Below are positions 15,599-23,323 of a stretch of DNA of 35,145 nucleotides, piece after piece. The position numbers and the translations under genes are program-made. Position 1 is the stretch's first letter. Every line of letters begins with the position of its first letter. The DNA is from Opitutaceae bacterium. Its GTDB lineage: Bacteria; Verrucomicrobiota; Verrucomicrobiia; Opitutales; Opitutaceae. The DNA lies in the NCBI GenBank assembly GCA_005799525.1, contig SYGN01000060.1:1-35145 (forward strand), written 5' to 3'. Under the pieces are notes generated by a model that saw only the letters and a list, made by a program, of their open reading frames with translations, was not told the origin of the DNA and ran no database searches.

Positions 15599-17203
15599 CT
15601 AGCGTGGCCCGTCGGACGGCGTCACGACGAACTCCAAATTAAAAATACTGAACGACAGCTGGCGCGGATCGCTGCCCACCTTGCGCCCCACCTTGTCGCT
15701 CACAAACCGCAGCCCCACGCCGCTCTCCGGCAGCAGGCAGCCAAATTTGAAGAACCCTTTCTTTTCGCCCACTTCCCCCGACCACACCATCGCCTCACCC
15801 GCGAAAATCCGCACCGTGCGCGCATCGAGAGCCGCGATATTTCCGCGCACCACCAGCGCCAGCGGCCCGCCCGCCTCGTTGCGCAGCCGCAATTGGGAGT
15901 CGCCCGCGCTCCAGCGCCAGTGATCGCCATTAAAATTCTCCGGACCGGACCACCCGCCTTTTAATTCCACGTGCACCGCCTCGACCACGGCACGCTCACC
16001 GGCCAGCTGATAAAACTCCCGCGCCGGCGGCGTGAATTCCTTGTAGGAGGCGATCACCGTCAGATTGCCCACGATCAACACCGCCAGCCATTTTCGCCCC
16101 CGCGGCACGAGCATGTTAAACGCCAGCGTCATCGGCAGCAGCACGCGGGTCGACGCGCCTGGAAAACCCTCCCACACTGGCGTCGAGAGGAACACCAACA
16201 TCCCCGCAAACACCGCGCCGATCCGCCACCACGCGTCCGCCGGACGCCAGCGGAGTGCGAAAAACAGCCACTGTACCGTGAGCGCCAGCGTGGCCGCGAC
16301 GGTGGCCCAGTTTAGCCACGCATCGCCACCGGCAGAAAGATTCCCCACCGCGTCGCCCCATTTCTCGGCTAGTCCGGCGAGCGGGAGCGTGAAGTTGCCC
16401 AGCCCCGGATCGTCCGCCGGACCAAATTTCCACCGCACATAGCCCATCCAAGCGAACAACGGCAGCGCCACGGCGACCGCCGTCAGTGCCGGCCGCCACC
16501 ACGTCCGCGGCGCACGCCAATCAAAATCAGCAACCCCCGCCACCGCGAGCAGGCTCGTTTCTTTGCCCAATCCCGCCAACGCGAGCACGACCCCGCCCCG
16601 CGCGCGCTGCCCGGTCTCCACCCAGCGCATCGCCAGCGCCACCAGCAAGAGGCTCGGCGCATCGACGAGGGAGTGCCGCACACTCATGCACACCCCGTGC
16701 GAAAACATCACCGCCGCCCAGCGCAGAAAATCTTCCCCGCTCGTCGGCGGAAACCACCGCAGCAACACCCACCCGAGTGCCAGCCAACAGAGCACGTTGA
16801 GCAACGCATGCGCCTGCACGATCCACGCCGGCTGCCCGAGCCCGAGCCCCCACGCCGCCCAACAAAACAAAATGCGCTTCGCCCGATAGGGCAGGTTGTC
16901 GATCGACGTTTTTAACTCCGGATTTTCGAGCGTCGGATTCAGCGCGAGTTGCACATAATAGGCTCCGTCGTAGCCGGAAGAATCTTCGTAGACATAGTGC
17001 GGCACCCGCTTCAGCTGCGTCACCTTGTTCTCGCCCACCCGGTCACCAATCGAAATCAAACTCGAAAACCCCGTCTTCGAATCGTAGAATTTCTGCACCG
17101 CCGACAGGAAAACGACCGCGCTCACCAAGCACAAAATCTTGAACGGCAGCGCCAGCGGCGTCCTCACCCAACCCACGTTCTGGGGTGCGGGCCGGGGGCT
17201 CAT
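15599..17203 (-). CDS. GT-C-like polytopic membrane protein, paralogue of the protein at 18911
   Basis: A 534-residue protein with one N-terminal helix (LPFKILCLVSAVVFLSAV), an extracytoplasmic loop ending in SGYDGAYYVQLALNP, and many further helices; KRILFCWAAWGLGLGQPAWIV and LAGLGKETSLLAVAGV match the 18911 protein closely. From about residue 416 a hydrophilic C-terminal domain begins (GGWSGPENF, HWRWSAGDSQLRLRN, SDPRQLSFSIFNLEF). I choose ATG 17203 over the ATG at 17224, because GGTGGAG stands six bases before it while the upstream ATG lacks any ribosome site. An acidic residue in the first loop fits GT-C enzymes that use lipid-linked sugars, but activity is unproven. Confidence 0.83.
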   Translation of the reverse strand: MSPRPAPQNVGWVRTPLALPFKILCLVSAVVFLSAVQKFYDSKTGFSSLISIGDRVGENKVTQLKRVPHYVYEDSSGYDGAYYVQLALNPTLENPELKTSIDNLPYRAKRILFCWAAWGLGLGQPAWIVQAHALLNVLCWLALGWVLLRWFPPTSGEDFLRWAAVMFSHGVCMSVRHSLVDAPSLLLVALAMRWVETGQRARGGVVLALAGLGKETSLLAVAGVADFDWRAPRTWWRPALTAVAVALPLFAWMGYVRWKFGPADDPGLGNFTLPLAGLAEKWGDAVGNLSAGGDAWLNWATVAATLALTVQWLFFALRWRPADAWWRIGAVFAGMLVFLSTPVWEGFPGASTRVLLPMTLAFNMLVPRGRKWLAVLIVGNLTVIASYKEFTPPAREFYQLAGERAVVEAVHVELKGGWSGPENFNGDHWRWSAGDSQLRLRNEAGGPLALVVRGNIAALDARTVRIFAGEAMVWSGEVGEKKGFFKFGCLLPESGVGLRFVSDKVGRKVGSDPRQLSFSIFNLEFVVTPSDGPR

Positions 17204-17384
17204 TCCTCGCTCCACCCTCCGCATGGCCGGGCGTGCGGTCCGGGTGGCACCGGCGTCCCGCCCGTGAGTCCGTCGGCGTGGTCTGCAAACTGAAGCGCGC
17301 CCGTATGCGGACGCGGCCGATACGGGCGCTTGTCATCCAAATTTATCACGTGCAGTTTACCGCATAACAGAACGCGAGCGCGCC
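17204..17384. promoter_or_regulatory. Divergent intergenic region with a REP-like palindrome
   Basis: This 181-base gap must contain start signals for both divergent membrane-protein genes. A TTGTCA at 17330-17335 is a possible -35 for the plus gene, but no TATAAT-like box lies at the right spacing. CACCGGCG (17248-17255), TCC, CGCCCGTG (17259-17266) is an imperfect palindrome whose minus strand would read GGTPVPPG in one frame, a text often produced by a dispersed GC-rich repeat. Confidence 0.4.
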
Positions 17385-18914
17385 ATGTCAAATCCGAATC
17401 CCCCCGTCCACCCGGCGCCCGCTCCCCGTTGGTTCGTCGGTCTGGCCGTTCTGTTCCTCACGGTCTACGGCCTGTTCCTCGCCACCCACGCCACCACTGT
17501 CGCCGGCGGCTCCGATTCCTCCGGCTATCTCAACAGCGCCCGGCTCCTCGCCGCCGGCCATCTCCAAGCCGAACTGCGCGTGCCGGCCGAGTTCGGCCCG
17601 CCATCCGGGCTCAACCGCGCGCTGTTCGCCCCGCACGGTTTTTTCCCCCACCCCGGCAATGCCCAGCTTCCGCCAACCTATCCCGTTGGCCTCCCGTTGC
17701 ACTTCGCTGTCGCCGGCCAACTCCTCGGCTGGCACCTCGGCCCACTCAGCGTCGAACTCGGCAGCGCCCTCGCCGCGCTCTGCCTCTGCTACCTGCTCGG
17801 CCGCGAGCTCGGGATTGGCCCGTTCCTCGCCGCCGCCGGCGCCGCTGTCCTCGGCACCTGTCCGGTCTTTATTTTCACCTCCATCCAACCCCTCAGCGAC
17901 ACCCTCGCGACGACGTGGACGCTCGCGACCGTCTACACCGCCGTCCGCGCCCGACGGCACCGCGGGTGGGCCGCCGCCAGCGGCGTCGCGTTTGCTGTCG
18001 CCGTGCTCGTTCGCCCGACCAACGCCGTGCTGCTCCCCGCCCTCGTCGTGCTCCTCGGCTGTGATTGGCGTCGTTTGACGCTTGTCGCGCTCGGCGGTGC
18101 CCCCGGTGCACTGTGGCTCGGTTACTACAATCACACGCTCTACGGCGGTGCCCTCCGATCCGGCTACCTCGACTGGCGCGCCGCCTTCAGCAGCGACTAC
18201 GCGCCACCGACCCTGCTGCACTTTGCCCACTGGCTCGGGTTGCTCCTGCCCGCCGTGCTCGTCGTGCTCCCGCTCGCCGCGCCACTCGCCCGCGATTTCC
18301 GCAACCGCACCCTCGTCGCCCTTGCGCTCTGGTTCTCCGCCCTCGTCGCCGTCTACGCCTGCTACGAAGTCTCGCGTGAAGTGTGGTGGTGCCTCCGGTT
18401 CATCTTGCCCGCCCTGCCCGCCCTGATCCTCGCGGCCTTGCTCGGCCTCGAAGCGCTCGCGCAACGATTGGCTGCTACGCACCGCACCGCCTTCCTCGCA
18501 GCGACCACCGCCGTGCTCGTCGTGTGGGCGGTCGCCGGCTCCACCTATTGGACCAACCGCCTCGGCGTGCTCTACACCAAAGGCTACGAGCAAGTCTACG
18601 CCGACGCCGGCGACGCCGCAAAAAAACTTTTTCCCAAGGATGCGCTCGTCCTCTCCTTGAACACTTGCGGCGCGCTCTACGCCTACACCGATTTCGCCAT
18701 CCTGCGCTGGGAACAACTCGACCCCACCCAATTCGCCCGCTTCGCCGCCCTCGCCCAAACTGCCGGCCGACCGATCTGTGCCGTGCTTTTCGACACTGAG
18801 GAAAAAGACGCCCTGCGCGAACGCTGTCCCGGCCAGTGGACCCGCGTCCGCTCGGTGAAAAATGTCGGTCTTTGGCGCCTCGCGCCCCCGCCCACTCCCG
18901 TGCCCGCGCAATGA
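17385..18914 (+). CDS. GT-C-like (ArnT/PMT-type) membrane glycosyltransferase
   Basis: A 509-residue polytopic protein. After the first helix, the loop GGSDSSGYLNSARLL holds Asp44 in the position of the catalytic Asp of GT39/ArnT-like enzymes. YPVGLPLHFAVAGQLLG, then PLSDTLATTWTLATVY and VLVRPTNAVLLPALVVLL follow the normal order of helices and the RPTN/RP-type loop. EVWWCLRFILPALPALILAA is the late helix seen in such proteins, and the last 120 residues are soluble. It probably adds a sugar from a polyprenyl donor on the outer side of the membrane; the GT2 at 1851 could make that donor. Its stop overlaps the next start as ATGA. Confidence 0.83.
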   Translation: MSNPNPPVHPAPAPRWFVGLAVLFLTVYGLFLATHATTVAGGSDSSGYLNSARLLAAGHLQAELRVPAEFGPPSGLNRALFAPHGFFPHPGNAQLPPTYPVGLPLHFAVAGQLLGWHLGPLSVELGSALAALCLCYLLGRELGIGPFLAAAGAAVLGTCPVFIFTSIQPLSDTLATTWTLATVYTAVRARRHRGWAAASGVAFAVAVLVRPTNAVLLPALVVLLGCDWRRLTLVALGGAPGALWLGYYNHTLYGGALRSGYLDWRAAFSSDYAPPTLLHFAHWLGLLLPAVLVVLPLAAPLARDFRNRTLVALALWFSALVAVYACYEVSREVWWCLRFILPALPALILAALLGLEALAQRLAATHRTAFLAATTAVLVVWAVAGSTYWTNRLGVLYTKGYEQVYADAGDAAKKLFPKDALVLSLNTCGALYAYTDFAILRWEQLDPTQFARFAALAQTAGRPICAVLFDTEEKDALRERCPGQWTRVRSVKNVGLWRLAPPPTPVPAQ

Positions 18915-20473
18915 GCTCGTCGCCCCCGTCTCTACGTCGCCGCTTCCTCCTGCGCGCGGCCGCCCTCGCCGTCGTCACCCTTTTCGTCGCCCTCATCGCC
19001 CGCTTCTGGCACCCCGTCTACGGCTTCACCTCGCTGATCCAACTCGACGCGCCGAACGACGATTTGAAAATCGCCGCCTTCCGCGAACTCCCCGTGTTCG
19101 TGCACCGCGACAACGGCGGCTACGACGGGCTCTACTACGCGCAGATCGCCCACGATCCCACGCTGCGCGATCCCGAGCTCCCGCGCGCGATGGACAACCT
19201 CGGCTACCGCGCCCGCCGCATTCTCCCGCCCGCCCTCGCTTGGCTCCTCGGCGCCGGCCAGCCCGCGTGGATCATCCACACGTATCCGCTCCTCAACCTC
19301 ATCGCGTGGTTCGCCCTCGCGGTCCTGCTCTGGAAACTTCTCGCCGTCACCGACGCCCGCGGCCTGCTCGCTTGGACCGGGGTGCTCTTTTCCGCCGGGG
19401 CCCTCGCCAGCGTGCGCCTCGCCCTCACCGACCTCATCGCCCTCACGATTCTCGCGGCCGCCCTCCTCGCCGCCGAACGGTCGCGGCACCGCTCCGCCAC
19501 CGCCCTCCTCGCCGCTGGCGCCCTCGCCCGCGAGACCGCACTCCTCGCCTTCGCCGGCCTCGCCCAACACCCGTTCTTTTCACTCCGCAATGTCGTTCGT
19601 GCCTTCCTCGTGACTCTTCCGCTCGCCGCCTGGCTCGTTTACCTCCGCTGGCGCATCGGTCCCGCTGATGCCGGCTGGGCCAACTTCACTTTCCCCGGCT
19701 CCGGTCTGGTCCAAAAATGGGCCGCCGCCACGTCCGCCCTGTTCACCATCTCTGACCACAGCCTCGCCTTCACCACGTGGCTCGCGACCCTCGGCCTCAC
19801 CGCGCAGGCGATATTCTTCGCCACCTGCTGGCGCCTGTACGACCGGTGGTGGCGTATCGGCATCGCTTACACGATCCTCCTCCTCTTCATCGGCACCGCC
19901 GTCTGGGAGGATTTTCCCGGTGCCGCGCTGCGTGTCCTCTTGCCCCTCACGCTCGCCTTTAACGTCCTCGTCCACCGCACCCGCGCGCCGCTCGCTTGGT
20001 TGCTCATCGGCAACCTCACCGTGTTCGCCGGCCTTGTGGGTCTCCGTGATGTGCCGACCGATCCCCGCGAACTCGCCGCCTTCAGCTCCTCCGGGACGGC
20101 GGGTATCGCGCGCACCGGCGAGGGCTGGTCCGGCCGCGAGGAACACGGTCGCCATCGCTGGTCTTGGTGCAGCGGACAGGGCACCGTGACCCTTGAAACG
20201 TGGCCCCGCCACCGCGCCACTGTGCAGCTCGATTTCTCCCTCCGCGCCGTCACTGCGCGCACCGTCATTTGCCACCACGAAGGCCGTGAAATCTGGCGCG
20301 CCGCCGTTGGCCCGACACGCTCGCACCATACCGTCGCCGTGCGCAGTGAACACGGGCGCGCCACCCTCGTGTTTTCCAGCGACACCCCGCCCCAGCGCGA
20401 GGGCCCGCATGCCAACGCCCGCGATCTGTCGTTTGCGCTTTATGATCTGCGGCTGGCGCTGCCAAAACCCTGA
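18911..20473 (+). CDS. GT-C-like polytopic membrane protein, paralogue of the protein at 15599
   Basis: A 520-residue protein with the same order as the 15599 product: N-terminal helix, the loop GGYDGLYYAQIAHDPTLRDP (70-89), GYRARRILPPALAWLLGAGQ, and GALARETALLAFAGL. A C-terminal domain from about residue 403 (GEGWSGREEHGRHRWSW, then ARDLSFALYDLRLALPKP) follows. The match in helices, loops and tail makes the two genes clear paralogues lying in opposite directions about 1.7 kb apart. ATG 18911 overlaps the previous stop by four bases; the open frame to 18836 lies within that gene and is not used. The gene is followed after eight bases by the GT4 at 20482. Confidence 0.84.
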   Translation: MSSSPPSLRRRFLLRAAALAVVTLFVALIARFWHPVYGFTSLIQLDAPNDDLKIAAFRELPVFVHRDNGGYDGLYYAQIAHDPTLRDPELPRAMDNLGYRARRILPPALAWLLGAGQPAWIIHTYPLLNLIAWFALAVLLWKLLAVTDARGLLAWTGVLFSAGALASVRLALTDLIALTILAAALLAAERSRHRSATALLAAGALARETALLAFAGLAQHPFFSLRNVVRAFLVTLPLAAWLVYLRWRIGPADAGWANFTFPGSGLVQKWAAATSALFTISDHSLAFTTWLATLGLTAQAIFFATCWRLYDRWWRIGIAYTILLLFIGTAVWEDFPGAALRVLLPLTLAFNVLVHRTRAPLAWLLIGNLTVFAGLVGLRDVPTDPRELAAFSSSGTAGIARTGEGWSGREEHGRHRWSWCSGQGTVTLETWPRHRATVQLDFSLRAVTARTVICHHEGREIWRAAVGPTRSHHTVAVRSEHGRATLVFSSDTPPQREGPHANARDLSFALYDLRLALPKP

Positions 20474-20481
20474 GCGTCGCC

Positions 20482-21744
20482 ATGCCCGCCCCGATTCTCA
20501 TCGACCTCACCCACACGAGCCACACCCGCGCGCGCACCGGCATCCAACGCGTCGCGCGCTCCCTCCACACCGCTCTCGGCTCCGACGCCCGCGCCATCAC
20601 TTACGACCCCCACGCCCGTACTTGGCGCCCCCTTGAGCCGTGGGAAACGGACAGTCTCACCGCCGCCCCCTCCTCCGAAAAACGCGGCACGACTTGGCCT
20701 CTCTCCGCCCAACTTCGCGGCCTCGCCCACCGCCTCCTCAGCTCCTCCGACTCTCCGTCTCTTAACGCTCAAAGCTCAACGCTCCGCTCATCGTTCGGCC
20801 TCCTCGTCCCCGAGGTCTTCTCCGCCAGCACCGCCGCCGTCCTTCCCGCGCTGCTCAACGCCGTCGCCGGCCCGCGTGTCGCGATTTTCCACGACGCAAT
20901 CGCCCTCAAATTTCCCGAGCTCACTCCGACAAAAACCGTCGCCCGCTTTCCCTCCTATCTTCGCGAGCTCCTCGCCTTCGACGGCATCGCTGCCGTCTCC
21001 GAAGATTCCCGCGACTCTCTCCGCGACTACTGGCGCTGGCTCGGCATCGCCCATCCGCCCCCCGTCCAAGCCATCCCCCTCGGCACCGAACCGGTTTGTC
21101 ACGTATTAAGTGACAAACTTCCCGCGCCCGCCGCCAGCGGTCCCCCTTTCGTTTCCGTTGCCGACGCTCAGCGCTCAGCGCTCAGCGCTCAGCCCATTCC
21201 GACTATCCTCAGCGTCGGCTCCCTCGAAGGCCGCAAGAACCACCTCGCCCTCCTCGACGCCTGCGAACAACTTTGGTCCGCCGGCACGCGTTTCGAACTC
21301 CGCCTCGTCGGCCTCGCCCATCCGCAGACCGGTCGGGCCGCCCTCGCCCGCTTGCGAGCTCTCCAGGCCGCCGGACGCCCGCTCCGCTACGACGGACCCG
21401 CGACCGATACCGCGCTCGATTCCGCCTACGCCTCCTGTGCCTTTACGATTTACCCTTCACTGATCGAAGGCTTCGGCCTGCCCGTCATCGAAAGTCTCGC
21501 ACACGGCAAACCCTGCATCTGCTCCGCCCGCGGCGCCCTCGGCGAATCCGCCCGCGACGGTGGCTGCGTCGCGCTGGCCTCCGTCGACGTCGCGCACTTG
21601 GCTGCCGCCGTCCGCCGACTGCTCGACACCCCGACTGAAGTTGCCGCGCTTGCCCACGCCGCCCGCACCCGGAAACTCCGCTCGTGGTCCGACTACGCCG
21701 CGACCCTCACCGCGTGGATGCAGATGCTGAAACGACGCAGCTAA
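20482..21744 (+). CDS. GT4 glycosyltransferase with repeat-derived insertions
   Basis: A 420-residue GT-B enzyme. The N-terminal domain has ILIDLTHTSHTRARTGIQRV and VAIFHDAIALKFPELTP. The C-terminal donor domain has PTILSVGSLEGRKNHLALLD, FELRLVGLAHPQTG and the IYPSLIEGFGLPVIESLAHG block with the Glu pair of GT4. Residues 91-102 (text like SPSLNAQSSTLR) and the interdomain linker 203-239 are longer than usual. They coincide with CTYARNN heptamer tandems at 20759-20790 and 21168-21195 and with a 9-bp inverted repeat at 21094-21118. All keep the frame. The closest relative in the window is the minus-strand gene at 23324. Role: a sugar transfer in the same glycan pathway; specificity unknown. Confidence 0.87.
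   Translation: MPAPILIDLTHTSHTRARTGIQRVARSLHTALGSDARAITYDPHARTWRPLEPWETDSLTAAPSSEKRGTTWPLSAQLRGLAHRLLSSSDSPSLNAQSSTLRSSFGLLVPEVFSASTAAVLPALLNAVAGPRVAIFHDAIALKFPELTPTKTVARFPSYLRELLAFDGIAAVSEDSRDSLRDYWRWLGIAHPPPVQAIPLGTEPVCHVLSDKLPAPAASGPPFVSVADAQRSALSAQPIPTILSVGSLEGRKNHLALLDACEQLWSAGTRFELRLVGLAHPQTGRAALARLRALQAAGRPLRYDGPATDTALDSAYASCAFTIYPSLIEGFGLPVIESLAHGKPCICSARGALGESARDGGCVALASVDVAHLAAAVRRLLDTPTEVAALAHAARTRKLRSWSDYAATLTAWMQMLKRRS
20759..20790 (+). repeat. Heptamer tandem inside a GT4 gene, N-terminal half
   Basis: Units CTTAACG, CTCAAAG, CTCAACG and a partial CTCCG follow one another in frame within the glycosyltransferase gene. Confidence 0.6.
21094..21118. repeat. 9-bp perfect inverted repeat inside a GT4 gene
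   Basis: GTTTGTCAC (21094-21102), seven-base AT-rich loop, GTGACAAAC (21110-21118). It is noticeably less GC-rich than the surrounding gene and codes part of the interdomain linker (residues about 205-213). Confidence 0.65.
21168..21195 (+). repeat. CTCAGCG heptamer tandem inside a GT4 gene
   Basis: Four copies of a seven-base unit (CTCAGCG) stand head to tail in the interdomain linker of the GT4 gene, coding roughly DAQRSALSAQP. The last copy is imperfect at its end. Confidence 0.7.
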
Positions 21745-21838
21745 AGCAGAAATCCGCCGGCGTCTCGCTCTCGTCCCACCGGAACAAACCGCCTTTCCGT
21801 TTGCCAACGCGCAAACGCAAACCCACCTTCCCTCCCAC

Positions 21839-23035
21839 ATGGCGCTCTCCTTCTTTACCAAAAACAAAAAGGCAATGCTAGCCCGCTGTCGCGATGATTA
21901 CGCGACCAAGATGCGGTTGAAATACGCCCCCTACTACCACGCCATGGAGGCCCAGAAGGGCACCACCGTAAAACTTGATGGCCGCGAGATGATTATGCTC
22001 TCGAGCAATGATTATCTCGGGTTGTCGTTTAACCCCAAAGTAATCGAAGCCGGCCGTGCGGCACTCCTCAAATGGGGCACGAGTACGACCGGTGCCCGCA
22101 TCTCCAACGGTTCCCGCACGTTCCACCTCGAGCTGGAGGAAAAACTCGCGAATTTCCTCGGCCGCGAGGCCTGTCATGTCAGTACCGCCGGCTACATCTC
22201 CTGCCTCTCAAGCATCGCCTCCTTCGCCCAAAAGGGCGACGTCATCCTCGCCGATAAAAACATTCACTCGTGTCTCTGGGACGGCATCCGTCTCTCAATG
22301 GCGACCGTCGAGCGCTTTTCCCACAACAGTCCCGAAGACCTCCGCGACGTGCTCGCCGCCACCAACCGCGACGCGACCAAAATGTTGGTCATCGAAGGCG
22401 TTTATTCCATGGAGGGCCACATCGCCCGCCTCCCCGAGATTTCCGAAATCGCCGACGAACACGGCTGCTTCACGGTCCTCGACGATGCGCATGGCTTCGG
22501 CGTCCTCGGCCGCCACGGCCGCGGCACCGTCGATCATTTCGGCCTCAACGATAAAGTGGACGTCATCTGCGGCAGCATGTCGAAGTCCCTCGCCAGCACC
22601 GGCGGCTTCGTCGCCGCCTCGCGCGAAGTGATCGAATATCTCCGCACCAATTCGAAACAGACCGTCTTCTCCGCCGCCATTAGCCCCACCCAGGTCGCTT
22701 GTGCGCAAGCCTCACTCGAGCTGATGCAGACCGAGCCCCACCACCTCGAAAAACTCTGGTCGAATACGAAAAAATACCGCGCGATGCTCAAGTCCTTGGG
22801 CCTCGACACCTGGGAAAGTGAAACTCCCGCCGTGCCCATCGTGCTCGGCTCCAAGGAGCGCGTTTACCCGTTCTGGAGGGCGCTGCTCGAAAAAGGCGTC
22901 TTCACCGTCATGTCGATCGCGCCCGCCGTCCCCGCCGGTAAGGACCTCATCCGCACCGCCATCTCGGCGCTGCATACGGACGAGCAGCTCGAAAAAATCG
23001 CCGATGCCATGGCGTATGCGGTGAAAAAACTGTAA
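21839..23035 (+). CDS. PLP-dependent alpha-oxoamine synthase, serine palmitoyltransferase-like
   Basis: A 398-residue cytoplasmic enzyme joining an amino acid to an acyl thioester with loss of CO2. LSSNDYLGL (55-62) and STTGARISNGSRTFHLELE are family blocks; His143 in the DxxxH pattern can stack on PLP, DDAHGFGVLG (215-224) holds the PLP-binding Asp and His, and Lys249 in GSMSKSLASTGGF forms the aldimine. The family includes BioF, Kbl, HemA and serine palmitoyltransferase (Spt). There are no biotin or threonine-catabolism genes here, while acyl-chain genes lie next door, so an Spt-like or cysteate acyltransferase-like role in sphingolipid or sulfonolipid synthesis is favoured. The N-terminal segment YYHAMEAQKGTTVKLDGREM is more Spt-like than BioF-like. 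Start ATG 21839; family certain, substrate not. Confidence 0.85.
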   Translation: MALSFFTKNKKAMLARCRDDYATKMRLKYAPYYHAMEAQKGTTVKLDGREMIMLSSNDYLGLSFNPKVIEAGRAALLKWGTSTTGARISNGSRTFHLELEEKLANFLGREACHVSTAGYISCLSSIASFAQKGDVILADKNIHSCLWDGIRLSMATVERFSHNSPEDLRDVLAATNRDATKMLVIEGVYSMEGHIARLPEISEIADEHGCFTVLDDAHGFGVLGRHGRGTVDHFGLNDKVDVICGSMSKSLASTGGFVAASREVIEYLRTNSKQTVFSAAISPTQVACAQASLELMQTEPHHLEKLWSNTKKYRAMLKSLGLDTWESETPAVPIVLGSKERVYPFWRALLEKGVFTVMSIAPAVPAGKDLIRTAISALHTDEQLEKIADAMAYAVKKL

Positions 23036-23323
23036 GCCGCAGAAATTCAGTCGAAAGCCACGTGCCGAGAGCGGAGAGCAAAACCAGACGGTGACGCTCG
23101 CTTACCGGCGTGACGGCGCGCAGCTCCGTTTTTGGGCTCTCAACTCTCAGCTCTCAACTGCGGCTCGGAAACGGCTGGCCCAGATAGTTCACACCCCACT
23201 TGACCCCATGCATTTCACAGAGCGGACAAGGTGTTTGGCTCCGTCAGCTCGGTTCGGACCTCTGTGCGCTCTGTGAAAAAAAGATTTTCTTCAGAAAAGT
23301 GTGATTGCTGCGGGCTAGGCCTT
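23036..23323. repeat. Convergent gap with heptamer tandem and 12-bp inverted repeat
   Basis: Units CTCAACT CTCAGCT CTCAACT occur at about 23143-23159. Further on, TTTCACAGAGCG (23213-23224) is matched by CGCTCTGTGAAA (23267-23278), with an extra CTCTGTG just before the right arm. No coding sequence is apparent. The inverted repeat could fold transcripts coming from either side, but a proper T-tail is missing. Confidence 0.6.

Noticed and set aside
17388-18911. 507-codon open frame antisense to the GT-C-like gene
   Set aside because: Gly/Glu-rich mirror of a gene with clear membrane helices; no domain pattern.
21168-21195. CRISPR-like array from the CTCAGCG units
   Set aside because: Seven-base units with no spacers; a simple tandem repeat.
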